This document shows positions 17,578 through 26,363 of a stretch of 64,000 nt of DNA, in pieces (position 1 is the stretch's first letter; every line of letters starts with the position of its first letter). Source of the DNA: JBLMZI01 sp050258755 (lineage in GTDB: Bacteria; Bacillota; Syntrophomonadia; Syntrophomonadales; DTU052). Under the pieces are notes generated by a model. That model was not told the origin of the DNA. It searched no databases and was given only the letters and a program-made list of their open reading frames with translations. Location of the stretch: NCBI GenBank assembly GCA_050258755.1, contig JBLMZI010000010.1:44694-108693 (forward strand). Direction: 5' to 3'. A program made the translations under genes and the position numbers.

Positions 17578-17751
17578 ATGCCTAAATTCTTTATTGTGAA
17601 CATGATGGGATACGTGCTCCCGATCCCATACACCAGCTACGAGTCGGCATGCTCCGCGTGCGATGCGGGCGAGATCGTGTATCTGGCGGGTAGCCTGGAA
17701 GAATTGGAATATTGCCTTGATAATTGGGAGGAGGAACACAGCTTCCAATGA
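17578..17751 (+). CDS. 57-aa hypothetical protein with CxxC
   Basis: ATG 17578 has GAGGTG eight bases upstream. The protein (MPKFFIVNMMGYVLPIPYTSYESACSACDAG...) has one CxxC pair and an acidic helical end (LEELEYCLDNWEEEHSFQ). It is followed after 70 bp by a terminator. The family is not recognised, but the ribosome site and terminator support expression. Confidence 0.6.
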   Translation: MPKFFIVNMMGYVLPIPYTSYESACSACDAGEIVYLAGSLEELEYCLDNWEEEHSFQ

Positions 17752-17822
17752 AACACGCAGCGAATTGGCCCAGAAGTTTTGACTGTATGCCCCCTGCGTT
17801 GCCGCATAATCCAAGAACTTGA

Positions 17823-17858
17823 AAGACCGGGAACCAAACTCCCGGTCTTATTATTTTC
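17823..17858 (+). terminator. rho-independent terminator
   Basis: The 10-bp perfect arms AAGACCGGGA (17823-17832) and TCCCGGTCTT (17840-17849) are followed by a T-rich run. Confidence 0.85.
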
Positions 17859-17878
17859 TTGCATTCAATATATCGGAG

Positions 17879-18125
17879 CGGGCGGAGGGTCGTGGGGGAA
17901 GCCGGTCGGTGGCGGGCCGGTTGCCGACGAGCCGTCATAACATCCGGTGAAGTGTGAGGAATAATTGCGGGTTCTGCCCGGCAAGGATGCCGGGTACCCG
18001 GGACCAGGCATGGATGCCTGGTGTCCCGGGGTGGTTCCGCAATCCTCACGCAAGCCGCGATGTTATAGGCGAGGAGGCGTTAGGCCCGGCACCGACCGGC
18101 TTCCCCCACGACCCTCGCGCCCGCC
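17879..18125. repeat. 250-bp nested imperfect palindrome
   Basis: The outer arms 17879-17918 and 18083-18125 pair over about 37 bases with few mismatches. Inner arms around TAACATC (17938-17944) / GATGTTA, and GTGTGAGGAATAATTGCGG (17952-17970) / CCGCAATCCTCACG, pair again. The centre is a third stem, ACCCGGGACCAGGCA / TGCCTGGTGTCCCGGG, around 18005. The whole could extrude a very long hairpin in DNA or RNA. It lies between a terminator and the promoter of the CoA-transferase operon and encodes nothing obvious. Confidence 0.85.
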
Positions 18126-18251
18126 AGCACTTACCAACCTGACGAAAACCCGTAAACATAAGAGATGAAGCCCAACTTCTGGCGAAAAAATCCACCTAAA
18201 CCATCGGCATCCTTAAATAAAGGTATCCAATAGGTTTGAATTAAAAAATAA

Positions 18252-18281
18252 TTGACATCCAAAGTAAATGCACCCTACAGT
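18252..18281 (+). promoter_or_regulatory. sigma-A promoter of the CoA-transferase operon
   Basis: A perfect TTGACA (18252-18257), an 18-bp spacer and TACAGT (18276-18281) predict a start about 60 bases before the gene at 18350. GGGGG provides the ribosome binding site. Confidence 0.7.
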
Positions 18282-18349
18282 TATTAGTGGAATCATGTTA
18301 CGGAACCGAAAGGTTCAATCGTACATTCACTTTTATTGGGGGGTAAAGG

Positions 18350-19426
18350 ATGAAGTACAACTACAATGAAACTGCGCTGCGCAACCTCGGCATCGAGGAC
18401 ACAACCCGGCTCGACCGCCTGGTAGACTTCGCGTCAGCCCGGGAAGCGCACCAGAAAAAGGATCATGCCCGCAAGGACAAGCGGATCTCGCTCAAGGAAG
18501 CCGTGGCCGAGTACGTCCAGGACGGTGACATCATCTGCGAGAACGCTTTTAACTATGTGCGGACCGCGCTGCAGGCGGACTGGGAGATTATCCGCCAGGG
18601 TAAAAAGAATCTCCATCATATCGGCTCACCGAATACCAATCAAAGCTTCTTCGTCTGCGCCGGCTGCACCGACGCGATCCACGCATCCTACTCGGGCGCG
18701 GAAATGCGCGGGATTGACCGGGCGTTTGACAAGAATTTCAAGCGGGGGAAGGTCAGCATTCTTTCGGAATGGAGTCACGGCGCGATGGCCCAGGGCTTCA
18801 AAGCGGCCCAGCTCGGCAGCCCGGGTGTCTTTTCCAAGCAGATGCTCGGTTCGGACCTGATCAACTATAACCCATTCGTTCAGGTCGTGCAGAATCCAGG
18901 CCGGGAAGACGATGATCCGGTCGTGTTCATTCCGGCCTTATATCCGGATGTCGCGTTCATTCACTGCCAGTGGGCGGACAAGTACGGCAATGGGAGAATC
19001 TTCGGACCGGCTGTCAATGATGTCGCAGTGGCGGCCGCAACCCGCAAGCTGATCGTCACAGCCGAAGAAATCGTGCCCGAATCCGAAATCCGCAATAACA
19101 ACAAAGGTGTCATCATTCCCTTTATGTACGTCGACGCGGTGGTCGAACTGCCGTTTGGCGGCGTCCCCGGCAACGTTCCCGGCTACTATTTCTGGTCCCG
19201 CGAGTGGTGGGAGTGGGTGTTCCGGATTGCCATGGCGAGCGACGAGAACATGCAGTCTTTCTTTGACTACTGGATTTACGGCTGCAAAGACCAGTTCGAC
19301 TTTGTCGACAAACTGGGCGGCAGCAAGTGGATTGCCGATATGCGGCGCCTGACCAAGGCTGCCGAAGGCAGCATGGAGCTGGACGGCGTCAACTACGATT
19401 ACGAGTCGGTCATCCCGAAGTTCTAA
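18350..19426 (+). CDS. glutaconate-type CoA-transferase, subunit A
   Basis: This 358-aa protein is the alpha-type subunit of a family I CoA-transferase. Recognisable parts are an N-terminal ISLKEAVAEYVQDGDIICEN (CoA-transferase opening), a central KVSILSEWSHGAMAQGFKAAQLG, and the late VVELPFGGVPGNVPGYYFWSREWW, which includes a Gly-rich loop. Such enzymes move CoA between an acyl-CoA and a free acid, without ATP, in fermentation of amino acids or in acid activation. The partner subunit begins 31 bp downstream. The substrate is unknown; glutaconate is only the family name. Confidence 0.8.
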   Translation: MKYNYNETALRNLGIEDTTRLDRLVDFASAREAHQKKDHARKDKRISLKEAVAEYVQDGDIICENAFNYVRTALQADWEIIRQGKKNLHHIGSPNTNQSFFVCAGCTDAIHASYSGAEMRGIDRAFDKNFKRGKVSILSEWSHGAMAQGFKAAQLGSPGVFSKQMLGSDLINYNPFVQVVQNPGREDDDPVVFIPALYPDVAFIHCQWADKYGNGRIFGPAVNDVAVAAATRKLIVTAEEIVPESEIRNNNKGVIIPFMYVDAVVELPFGGVPGNVPGYYFWSREWWEWVFRIAMASDENMQSFFDYWIYGCKDQFDFVDKLGGSKWIADMRRLTKAAEGSMELDGVNYDYESVIPKF

Positions 19427-19456
19427 TCAATGAAGGAAGGCAAGGAGGTTTTTCGC

Positions 19457-20245
19457 ATGAAGGAGATCGCACCGGCGAACCCGCTTGAAATGCTTGCATA
19501 TGTGATTTCACTGCAGATTGAGAATAACAAAGTCGTATATATCGGGACCGGCTTGCCCATGGTCGGCGCGGCCCTGGCCGCCAAAACCCACGCACCCCAT
19601 ATCACCCAGGTCTTCGAATCCGGAGCGCAGGACCCGCTGCACGGCGACATGCCCTGGTCGGTCTGCGACCCGTTCACCTGGCGCAAATCGCCGATGATTC
19701 AGGAGATGGCCTATTCGTTCGGACAGGTTTATAACGGCTATGTTGACATCGCTTTCCTGGGGGGCGCCCAGGTTGACCCTTACGGCAATGTCAATACCAC
19801 GGTCATCGGCGACTACCATAAGCCGAAAGCCCGGCTGACGGGTTCCGGCGGGAATAACGACCTGGCCTCGCTGTCGGACAGTCTGTGTCTGGTGGGAATA
19901 CAGACTGCCGATAAATTCCCGGCCAAATGCGATTATGTGACATCCGTGGGCTGGCTTGAAGGCGGGGATTCCCGCAGGAAAGCCGGCTTGATCGGAAATG
20001 GCCCCAAAGCCGTCATTACCCAGCTTGGGGTGTATGACTTCCATCCGGAGAGCCGCCGAATGCGGATCAAATCGCTGCATCCGGGCATTACCTTTGAAAT
20101 CGCCCAGGCATGCACCGGTTTCGAACTGTTGAAACCGAATGGCAGCGAGATCCCGGTTACGCCGACCCCGCCGCCGGAAGTGCTGGAGATTCTGCGCACT
20201 GAAGTCGACCCGCGCGGCGTATTTACGAAACTACCGACCGCTTAA
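19457..20245 (+). CDS. glutaconate-type CoA-transferase, subunit B
   Basis: ATG 19457 follows AAGGAGG by eight bases, giving 262 aa. It carries the beta-subunit motifs VVYIGTGLPMVGAALAAKTHAP, then QVFESGAQDP, in which the Glu is the probable catalytic residue that forms the CoA thioester, and GAQVDPYGNVNTT and LTGSGGNNDLASL typical of this family. It is co-transcribed with subunit A, and together they form the enzyme. A strong terminator follows. Confidence 0.8.
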   Translation: MKEIAPANPLEMLAYVISLQIENNKVVYIGTGLPMVGAALAAKTHAPHITQVFESGAQDPLHGDMPWSVCDPFTWRKSPMIQEMAYSFGQVYNGYVDIAFLGGAQVDPYGNVNTTVIGDYHKPKARLTGSGGNNDLASLSDSLCLVGIQTADKFPAKCDYVTSVGWLEGGDSRRKAGLIGNGPKAVITQLGVYDFHPESRRMRIKSLHPGITFEIAQACTGFELLKPNGSEIPVTPTPPPEVLEILRTEVDPRGVFTKLPTA

Positions 20246-20270
20246 CGGCAAACCTGATCATCCGGAATTT

Positions 20271-20310
20271 ACGGACGGACTGCGGCATGCAGCCGTCCGT
20301 TTCCTTTTTT
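20271..20310 (+). terminator. terminator of the CoA-transferase operon
   Basis: The 8-bp arms ACGGACGG (20271-20278) and CCGTCCGT (20293-20300) are followed by TTCCTTTTTT. Confidence 0.85.
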
Positions 20311-20453
20311 CGCGCCGACGGGTTGTTAATGGAGCGACAGATTCGTTTATCGCCAGAACGAAAACGAGTATAATCAACAAATAAAACCGAAACGGTGTGA
20401 CTTAGAACGCAGTCGCTGCGGGCACTCGTTAAAAACAGAGGGGATTGTCTTCC

Positions 20454-20873
20454 ATGGCAATGAAAGAAGCGGATCGTTCGGTCCGGACCGCGCTGCTGGT
20501 CGTCCTCGGGTTCATCGTGATCTATGCCGCGATGGCCTGGCAGTCCGGCCGCGAAGGGAATCAGCCAATTGTGCGGACCGGGGAGCAACTGGTCCAGTAT
20601 CGTGGGACAGCCGCCTGGGTGATCGGAAAATATAAAACCGGGCTGGACGGGCAGGGTGAACTGACCCTGCAGGACGGAACACGGGTGATGGTCGAATACC
20701 GGCCGGCGGCCGGGGAAAAGGCTAATTTCGCGGGCGATGATGTTCGTGTTTACGGCAGGATCGTGACGCCGGAGCAGAAAACGAATCAGAAACAGCCGGT
20801 CGCGGTCATTACCGAGGTGCGGTCCATTGCCAAAATGCCGAACCGAAGCGAAGGGAGAACGGAGAGCAAATGA
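20454..20873 (+). CDS. single-pass membrane hypothetical protein
   Basis: ATG 20454 has AGAGGGG ten bases upstream, and a TATAAT at 20369-20374. The 139-aa protein has one membrane segment at residues about 13-30 (LLVVLGFIVIYAAMAW) and then an extracytoplasmic domain that looks like a small OB-type barrel (AAWVIGKYKTGLDGQGELTLQDGTRVMVEY). It overlaps the next gene by four bases (ATGA), so translation is coupled. The family is not recognised. Confidence 0.7.
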   Translation: MAMKEADRSVRTALLVVLGFIVIYAAMAWQSGREGNQPIVRTGEQLVQYRGTAAWVIGKYKTGLDGQGELTLQDGTRVMVEYRPAAGEKANFAGDDVRVYGRIVTPEQKTNQKQPVAVITEVRSIAKMPNRSEGRTESK

Positions 20874-21379
20874 GTCGAAAAGACAAGGGAACGGGATTGG
20901 CCTGGTATGAAAACACGGAGCACGGGTTTCGGATGAAATATCCGAAAAGCTGGGAGCGGCTGGATAAACTGCCCCAAGCCCTGGTTGCCTTTGTGAAGCC
21001 CGGAAAAAAGATCCTTCGCAAAGCCTTTAATGAAAGCGTGAACGTTGTGTTTCGCGACATGAAAGGACAAGGGGCCGATCTGGCGTCGTTTGTCGATATG
21101 GCTATGATGGAACTGGACAGCATGGTGCCGGGTTTTGAACTTCTCGCAGACGAATCTTGCGAACTGGCTGGAAAACCGGCCCGCATGCTGAGCTACAGCG
21201 GCGACTATAAAAAAGGGCAGCGGCTGCGCTGGCTCCAATATATCACCACCGCGCGCGGTGATGTCTATGCACTGACTTTTATCGCCACCGAAGACAAATA
21301 CGACGAGGCGCTGATGACGGTTCGTGAGATGATCGATTCATTTGCATGGAGTGTGGAACCGCCAGCGTCAGAGGAATAG
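20870..21379 (+). CDS. PsbP/DcrB-like (DUF1795-type) protein
   Basis: This 169-aa protein contains the pattern WYENTEHGFRMKYPKSWERL near the start and ends with ARGDVYALTFIATEDKYDEALMTVREMIDSF, the usual layout of PsbP/DcrB-fold proteins. There is no signal peptide, so it probably acts in the cytoplasm or is held by the preceding membrane protein. Start and stop overlap with the upstream gene. The function is unknown. Confidence 0.7.
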   Translation: MSRKDKGTGLAWYENTEHGFRMKYPKSWERLDKLPQALVAFVKPGKKILRKAFNESVNVVFRDMKGQGADLASFVDMAMMELDSMVPGFELLADESCELAGKPARMLSYSGDYKKGQRLRWLQYITTARGDVYALTFIATEDKYDEALMTVREMIDSFAWSVEPPASEE

Positions 21380-21424
21380 GCCGGCCGAAAGGCCGGCCGC
21401 GCATCGCATAGCGGCGTGCAGGGG

Positions 21425-21634
21425 CTACTGCGGCACCGTCCTGCTTTCGGCGAATTGCCGGGCTTCGGGATCGGTGGTGACCATCATCACCGGTTCAAGC
21501 TTTTCACCGGCGTGACAGCTGCATCCGTGATGAACCAGCGTGATCACGGTGGTTCCTTTGCTGGTGCTGCGTACACTCTTTACCGCATAATGCTGATTGG
21601 TCACCAGATCGATGAGCTGCTCCAAATCCGACAT
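21425..21634 (-). CDS. small hypothetical protein
   Basis: This 69-aa protein has GGGAGGCG upstream of ATG 21634. The sequence (MSDLEQLIDLVTNQHYAVKSVRSTSKGTTVITLVHHGCSCHAG...) contains HHGCSCH, a possible metal-binding cluster. It is convergent with the PsbP-like gene, with GGCCGGCC-gaaa-GGCCGGCC (a strong hairpin at about 21381-21400) between them. The family is not recognised. Confidence 0.6.
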   Translation of the reverse strand: MSDLEQLIDLVTNQHYAVKSVRSTSKGTTVITLVHHGCSCHAGEKLEPVMMVTTDPEARQFAESRTVPQ

Positions 21635-21699
21635 CGCTTCACGCCTCCCTCAGGATTTATGGTGTCTCATTCCGAAGAGTCCGAAGAAAGTCCGCGGGT

Positions 21700-22677
21700 T
21701 TAGCCGAGCCGGTCGCGGTTCGCTTGCAGCCACCGGTCTGTCTGCGCATACCCATAGTCATGCTGGCAGAGCAGCCAATCCCAGTCGTTGTTGATCTTGG
21801 ATGACCCGTCATAGTTATTGTAAAAATCGCCGGAACCGATCGTATGAACCCGGACCGGTTTCAGCTTTCCGTCCAGGTCGGCCCCCTGTTCCACGAACCG
21901 GTTATAAATCTGGATTGCCTTGACTTCCTGCATCACACCGGCGTTAAAACCCATATCGGTCGACCGGTCCAGAATCTGCGACGCGGTGTAGGGCAGTTGG
22001 GTGAAATTGATCGAATCGACTTGAACCACCAGCAGGTCATGGCAATTGGAACGCATAAGGAGCGGGGTAATCGGCGGGTTGGCGCTGTAGCCGCCGTCCC
22101 AGTAGTATTCACCGTCGATCGGCACCGCGTGAAACAGCATCGGGAAGCAGGCCGATGCGATCACGGCGTCCACCGTGACATCTTTGTTCGAAAATACCCG
22201 GCTTTCGGCAGTTCGGACATTGGTTGCGCCGAGGAACAATTTGACCCGATCCGATTGGCGGAACACCGAGAAATCAATTAATGAAGGGAGAATCCACTGC
22301 AGCGGATTGATGTTGAATGGATTCAGCTGATAAGGAGAAAAGGCGGTTGAAATAAAAAACCGGAACATGGCAAACAGCGGATTGAACCAGATGTTCCCCT
22401 TGCTGATGGTCCGGTCCAGCGGGGTCGGCTGAAAAGGTGAAAACATCGAGATTTCGGCTAATTCATGCCAGAAGCGGTGCAGTACCTCATGGGCAGCCTG
22501 CGGACCGCCAGTCAGAAGCCCGTAGGCGACCAGTGTGCCGTTGATCGCCCCGCCGCTGCTGCCGGAAACACCGATAATTTCAAGGTCCGGATCCTCAAGC
22601 AGCCGGTCCAGGACCCCCCAGGTAAACGCGCCGTGCGCGCCGCCGCCTTGCAAAGCGAGTATGATCTGTTTAGCCAT
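21700..22677 (-). CDS. patatin-like phospholipase (RssA type)
   Basis: ATG 22677 follows GGAGGAG by seven bases, giving 325 aa. It shows the patatin hallmarks: the oxyanion loop LALQGGGAHGAFTWG (residues 6-20), the nucleophile elbow GVSGSSGGA (residues 36-44) and the catalytic Asp in DGGYSANPPI. This is a Ser-Asp dyad lipase that removes acyl chains from phospholipids. It has no signal peptide. A hairpin at 22804-22832 lies upstream. Confidence 0.9.
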   Translation of the reverse strand: MAKQIILALQGGGAHGAFTWGVLDRLLEDPDLEIIGVSGSSGGAINGTLVAYGLLTGGPQAAHEVLHRFWHELAEISMFSPFQPTPLDRTISKGNIWFNPLFAMFRFFISTAFSPYQLNPFNINPLQWILPSLIDFSVFRQSDRVKLFLGATNVRTAESRVFSNKDVTVDAVIASACFPMLFHAVPIDGEYYWDGGYSANPPITPLLMRSNCHDLLVVQVDSINFTQLPYTASQILDRSTDMGFNAGVMQEVKAIQIYNRFVEQGADLDGKLKPVRVHTIGSGDFYNNYDGSSKINNDWDWLLCQHDYGYAQTDRWLQANRDRLG

Positions 22678-22803
22678 ATCGTGAACTCCTCCTGTTGGGT
22701 TAACCTTCCGCTTCATTGTAGCAGGAAGGACGGTGCCTTCTAAACGGCAAACTTTGGAGGACCGCGTTTTAAGTGGGGCGGCACTTGGAACGCAGCGGAT
22801 TAG

Positions 22804-22832
22804 AAAGAGGATGCTATTGAGGCATCCTCTTT
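22804..22832. terminator. hairpin, probable terminator
   Basis: The perfect 11-bp arms AAAGAGGATGC (22804-22814) and GCATCCTCTTT (22822-22832). The A-rich left arm and T-rich right arm could end transcripts from either side. It lies between the patatin gene and the mini-gene at 22958. Confidence 0.7.
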
Positions 22833-22957
22833 ATGCTTAGGTTTATGGTGTGGTCTGAAGAAAATCCCGGCTCAATGCCGTCTTCTCTTGCCATTATGCC
22901 GCCGGTCCAAGGATGGAATCCATAGCTGATCCGGCATGGCCTGAACGCTGACAGGCC

Positions 22958-23071
22958 TTATTTGTCTTTCTTCGTTTCCTTGGGCTCCCGGATCTCCGGC
23001 CGCAGCCCTTTCATCATCATTCCCCACATGAAAAGCTGATACTTTACCACCGGGCTTTCGAGAATCGGCAT
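22958..23071 (-). CDS. 37-aa mini-protein
   Basis: A textbook ribosome site (GAAGGAGG) stands seven bases before ATG 23071. The product (MPILESPVVKYQLFMWGMM... ending PKETKKDK) has a short amphipathic or membrane-seeking helix and a charged tail. Longer frames here are unconvincing. Its size and layout resemble short membrane-associated peptides of Bacillota; the role is unknown. Confidence 0.55.
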   Translation of the reverse strand: MPILESPVVKYQLFMWGMMMKGLRPEIREPKETKKDK

Positions 23072-23292
23072 TTAATTTCTCCTCCTTCGTCTCTCTAAAA
23101 CACTTTCTATTTGCGATCCAGTGCCGCCGGACTATACCTATGCGATCTTTCGCCCGGCTATGCATGATGTGTTGGTTTGTTTTCGCGTGCGCTTATTGCT
23201 TCTGATCCTACTTTAGCAGGGTAATGTTACGGCCGTATGTTGGAAATGTTAAGGTTGCGAAATGCTTTTGTTAAAACGGGCTTAACATAAAG

Positions 23293-25137
23293 CTATTTCG
23301 AGATCGGGAGGGTGAATTGGAAGATTGCGCCGCGTCCGGACGCGTTTTCCGCCCAAATCCGGCCGCTGTGGCTTTCCACGATCTGCCGGCAGATGGCAAG
23401 GCCGAGTCCGGTTCCCTTGCCGCGCGCGTTTCCGGGCGAACTCTGGGCATATTTTTCAAAGATGCGCTCCAGGTCTTCCGGCGCGATACCCGGCCCGGAA
23501 TCCTGCACTGAAACCCGAATCAGGTCCTGGTGCACGATTGCCTTGCACAGAATATGGTCGGAGGTGTCGGAGGCCTTTAGGGCGTTGGATAACAAGTTAA
23601 TCATGACCTGAATCAGCCGATCCCGGTCTCCAACCGTTGTCGGCATTTTTTCCGGAAGCTCGGTCAGAATCATGACACCTTTCTGATCACACAGCGGGCG
23701 CATTGATTCAACCGACTGATAGATGATATCGTCGAGCTTGACCGGCTCCATCCGCCAATCGATCTTACCCGCCTCCAGCTTTGCGATATCCAGCAGGTCA
23801 TTGATCAATGCGGCCAGGCGTTCCCCTTCAAGGATCACGATTTCAAGGTTTTCTGTGACCTGGGAAACCGTTTTCGCGGTACGCTCATCCGGGATCTGCA
23901 CCAGCGGCAGGATCACACGCTCCAGCCGGTTGGAAACGATCCGGGCAAAACCGAGGATTGAGGTCAGCGGCGTCCGCAGTTCGTGCGATACCGTAGACAG
24001 CAGATCCGTCATCGCCCGGTTGGTTTCGAGCAGGGCTTCATTGGATTTTTTCAAGGCTTCTTCGGCGCGTTTGCGCTCCATGACTTCCTGTTCCAGGCGC
24101 CGGGTCTGGCGCAGGTCCTGCGCAATAAGGGAAAAACCGAGGGCATCCCCGTGCCGGTCCTGAATCAATGAATACGAAAGCCGGGCTGGAATCCACTCCC
24201 CGCGCCGCGCCTTCAGATGGGTTTCCACCTGGACGCCCGGACGTCCATCCCGAAGCAGCTGCTGTGCGTCGGTGAAACCGCCGGGAACGTAATAATTCAG
24301 CGGCTGGTGGACCAGCTCGTCCTCCAGATAGCCCAGGATTTCGGACACCCTGGCGTTTGTTTTCAGAATCATTCCCGACGAGTCGACCAGGAAGGTCATG
24401 TCGGTGATCCGGGTCAACAGGCCGTCGGTGGCCATAGCCGGGGTCAGTGTGAGCATTCTGAGTTTCACGATGGCGTACCAGCAGCCGGCGATCCAAATGA
24501 GTCCGAAAACGTGCGGCACTTTCGGGAAGTAACTGATCCCTAAGGCCGGCAGCAGGGTTTCGTTCAGGAAATTCAGGAAGACAGTCAGCAGAACCAGTGA
24601 CATGATGATCCAGGCCTGCTTGCGCTCGCGGACATAATTGGATTCCTGGCCCCAGCGCCAGATGAGATAAGCGACTGCAAGGACGAAGGAAAGATAGTAG
24701 AGGCTGAAGAGCCAGTACCAAATGGATTGGGAGGCGGGGACACCATACCAGCCATAGGAAAACCGGATGAAGTGATCTGAGGTGATAACACCGGTCCACC
24801 CACGGATAATGAAGAGTAATCCCGGCCCATACAGCAGGGGGTAGCCCCACCAGGTATTCAGGAAGCGGTCCCGGTGTACAAAGACAAGGGAAAAATGGAG
24901 CATCAGTCCGGGAACCAGGCACCAGCCCGGCATGCCCGCGCGCAGCCAGAACATGGCTCGTTCGGCAGAGGGGGCGGTGAAGAGTGGGATACCGCAAAAT
25001 GCCCACAGTGCAGCAGCCAGACACAACGCGCAAAAGATGCGGTTCAGTCTGGCCTGTGGATCGATTCGAAGAACATATAAGCCAAAATACAGATAGACCA
25101 GAAAAGCAAAAAAGGAAACCAGGGAAATTGTAATCAT
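23293..25137 (-). CDS. 7TM-PAS sensor histidine kinase
   Basis: From ATG 25137 the product is 614 aa. Residues 1-220 hold seven hydrophobic segments (7TM histidine kinase N-terminal type). Residues about 235-350 are a PAS domain (MTFLVDSSGMILKTNARVSEIL). A short coiled coil follows. The HisKA box STVSHELRTPLTSILGF carries the phospho-accepting His. The HATPase part has an N box (NLLSNALKASD), G1 (DSGPGIAPED) and G2 (GTGLGLAICRQI). A receiver partner is not adjacent, so it is an orphan kinase. It senses an unknown membrane or internal signal. Confidence 0.9.
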   Translation of the reverse strand: MITISLVSFFAFLVYLYFGLYVLRIDPQARLNRIFCALCLAAALWAFCGIPLFTAPSAERAMFWLRAGMPGWCLVPGLMLHFSLVFVHRDRFLNTWWGYPLLYGPGLLFIIRGWTGVITSDHFIRFSYGWYGVPASQSIWYWLFSLYYLSFVLAVAYLIWRWGQESNYVRERKQAWIIMSLVLLTVFLNFLNETLLPALGISYFPKVPHVFGLIWIAGCWYAIVKLRMLTLTPAMATDGLLTRITDMTFLVDSSGMILKTNARVSEILGYLEDELVHQPLNYYVPGGFTDAQQLLRDGRPGVQVETHLKARRGEWIPARLSYSLIQDRHGDALGFSLIAQDLRQTRRLEQEVMERKRAEEALKKSNEALLETNRAMTDLLSTVSHELRTPLTSILGFARIVSNRLERVILPLVQIPDERTAKTVSQVTENLEIVILEGERLAALINDLLDIAKLEAGKIDWRMEPVKLDDIIYQSVESMRPLCDQKGVMILTELPEKMPTTVGDRDRLIQVMINLLSNALKASDTSDHILCKAIVHQDLIRVSVQDSGPGIAPEDLERIFEKYAQSSPGNARGKGTGLGLAICRQIVESHSGRIWAENASGRGAIFQFTLPISK

Positions 25138-25321
25138 TGAAACCCCCCGTTTCCATACTGATAAAAACCTCTTCGGCATTGGATGACTAAAATCCTGCAA
25201 AAACCGCTTTGACGCGGGTGGACAATCAGAGGCCCGCGGGCCTTATCCTGGCGGTACCTGCTTCAACCGGGTATGATGAAACGAGGAACCTGGCTTAAAG
25301 GCGACAGAAAGGATGGGACAA

Positions 25322-25819
25322 ATGAAACCGGAAAGCGTGCAATGGGTGGAAGGCGGCTCGGAACTGCTGGATCGCATTGAACCGCTCTGGGAGCAGCTTC
25401 GGCTGCACCACTGGACGGTCTCCAGATCTTTCAAACCGTATTACGAACAGTTCTCTTTTGCCCAACGCAAGGCGATGCTGCTGGCAAAAGCCAGACCTGA
25501 GGACATCCGGGTATTTTTGGCGGTTGATTCGGCATCCGGAAGGGCCGTAGGCCAATGTGTCGGAACCATACACGGGACCGACGGGGAACTGGATACCCTC
25601 TTCGTCGAATCTGAATGCAGGGGACTTGGGATCGGGGAGGCACTGGCGGGGCGTTGTCTGGCCTGGCTCAAGGTGCAAGGCGCCGCGGTCCTGCGCGTCG
25701 GAGTCGCAGATGGAAACGAAGCAGCCTTTGGCTTTTATCGGCGGCTGGGCTTTGTTCCCCGGATGACCATCCTGCAAATCCCGCCTAAAAAGACAGAAAA
25801 TTCAGAAAATAATACCTAA
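25322..25819 (+). CDS. GNAT-family N-acetyltransferase
   Basis: ATG 25322 lies nine bases after AAAGG. The 165-aa protein has the GNAT core: VGQCVGTIHGTDGELDTLFVESECRGLGIGEALA (acetyl-CoA binding motif A, R/QxxGxG/A) and, near the end, VADGNEAAFGFYRRLGF (motif B). It transfers acetyl from acetyl-CoA to an amine. The substrate is unknown. Confidence 0.85.
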   Translation: MKPESVQWVEGGSELLDRIEPLWEQLRLHHWTVSRSFKPYYEQFSFAQRKAMLLAKARPEDIRVFLAVDSASGRAVGQCVGTIHGTDGELDTLFVESECRGLGIGEALAGRCLAWLKVQGAAVLRVGVADGNEAAFGFYRRLGFVPRMTILQIPPKKTENSENNT

Positions 25820-25954
25820 CCGGGGAAATCGCCGTTTAGGGACGGATTTCAGCCAATTATTGGCCTATTCGCCGGGTTGGGAGGGTTTGACATTCAGGAG
25901 GTACGGTGCAACACTGAAAATATGAAGAGGGGGCTTTGCAAGGAGGGGTTTGTA

Positions 25955-26116
25955 ATGATGACATTTCGTATTTGGTATCAATATCATCTGGATGGAATCC
26001 CGAAATGGATGGTTGTGAAAGCCGAGGATCTGTCCAAAGCAAAAAGGGCCGCTAAAAAGATCCTGCACACCAGAGGGGTTGCCAATGTCAAATTGGTGAA
26101 TATCGAACAAGTCTAA
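25955..26116 (+). CDS. 53-aa hypothetical protein
   Basis: AAGGAGG precedes ATG 25955 by eight bases. The protein (MMTFRIWYQYHLDGIPKWMVVKAEDL...) is basic and compact, reminiscent of small alpha/beta domains. It is followed by a strong terminator, so it forms its own unit. I do not recognise it. Confidence 0.6.
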   Translation: MMTFRIWYQYHLDGIPKWMVVKAEDLSKAKRAAKKILHTRGVANVKLVNIEQV

Positions 26117-26140
26117 TGTTTAAGCCGCAAACCGTGAAGT

Positions 26141-26180
26141 AAGGCGCCTGATTATACCGGCGCCTTCTTTCTGCTTTTTT
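26141..26180 (+). terminator. rho-independent terminator
   Basis: The perfect 8-bp arms AAGGCGCC (26141-26148) and GGCGCCTT (26159-26166) are followed by a T-rich run. Confidence 0.85.
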
Positions 26181-26363
26181 TGCCTATCGGTTTTCCTGAT
26201 TGACGGGTTTTGCATGGATACTCCACAATGTGGTATCGGTTTAAAATGCGTAGAAATTGGGCACAAGGGCGACCTAAACCGGGATAAACGCGATCTCCTT
26301 GGAGGAGAAAAGAAAAAGCTTGGCGAATTGCTGAAGAATGGAATTTGAAACCGGGGTGATCGC

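Noticed and set aside
22872..23165. 97-codon minus-strand frame
   Set aside because: The nested 37-codon frame with a perfect ribosome site is more credible; the longer one has no ribosome site and an odd composition.
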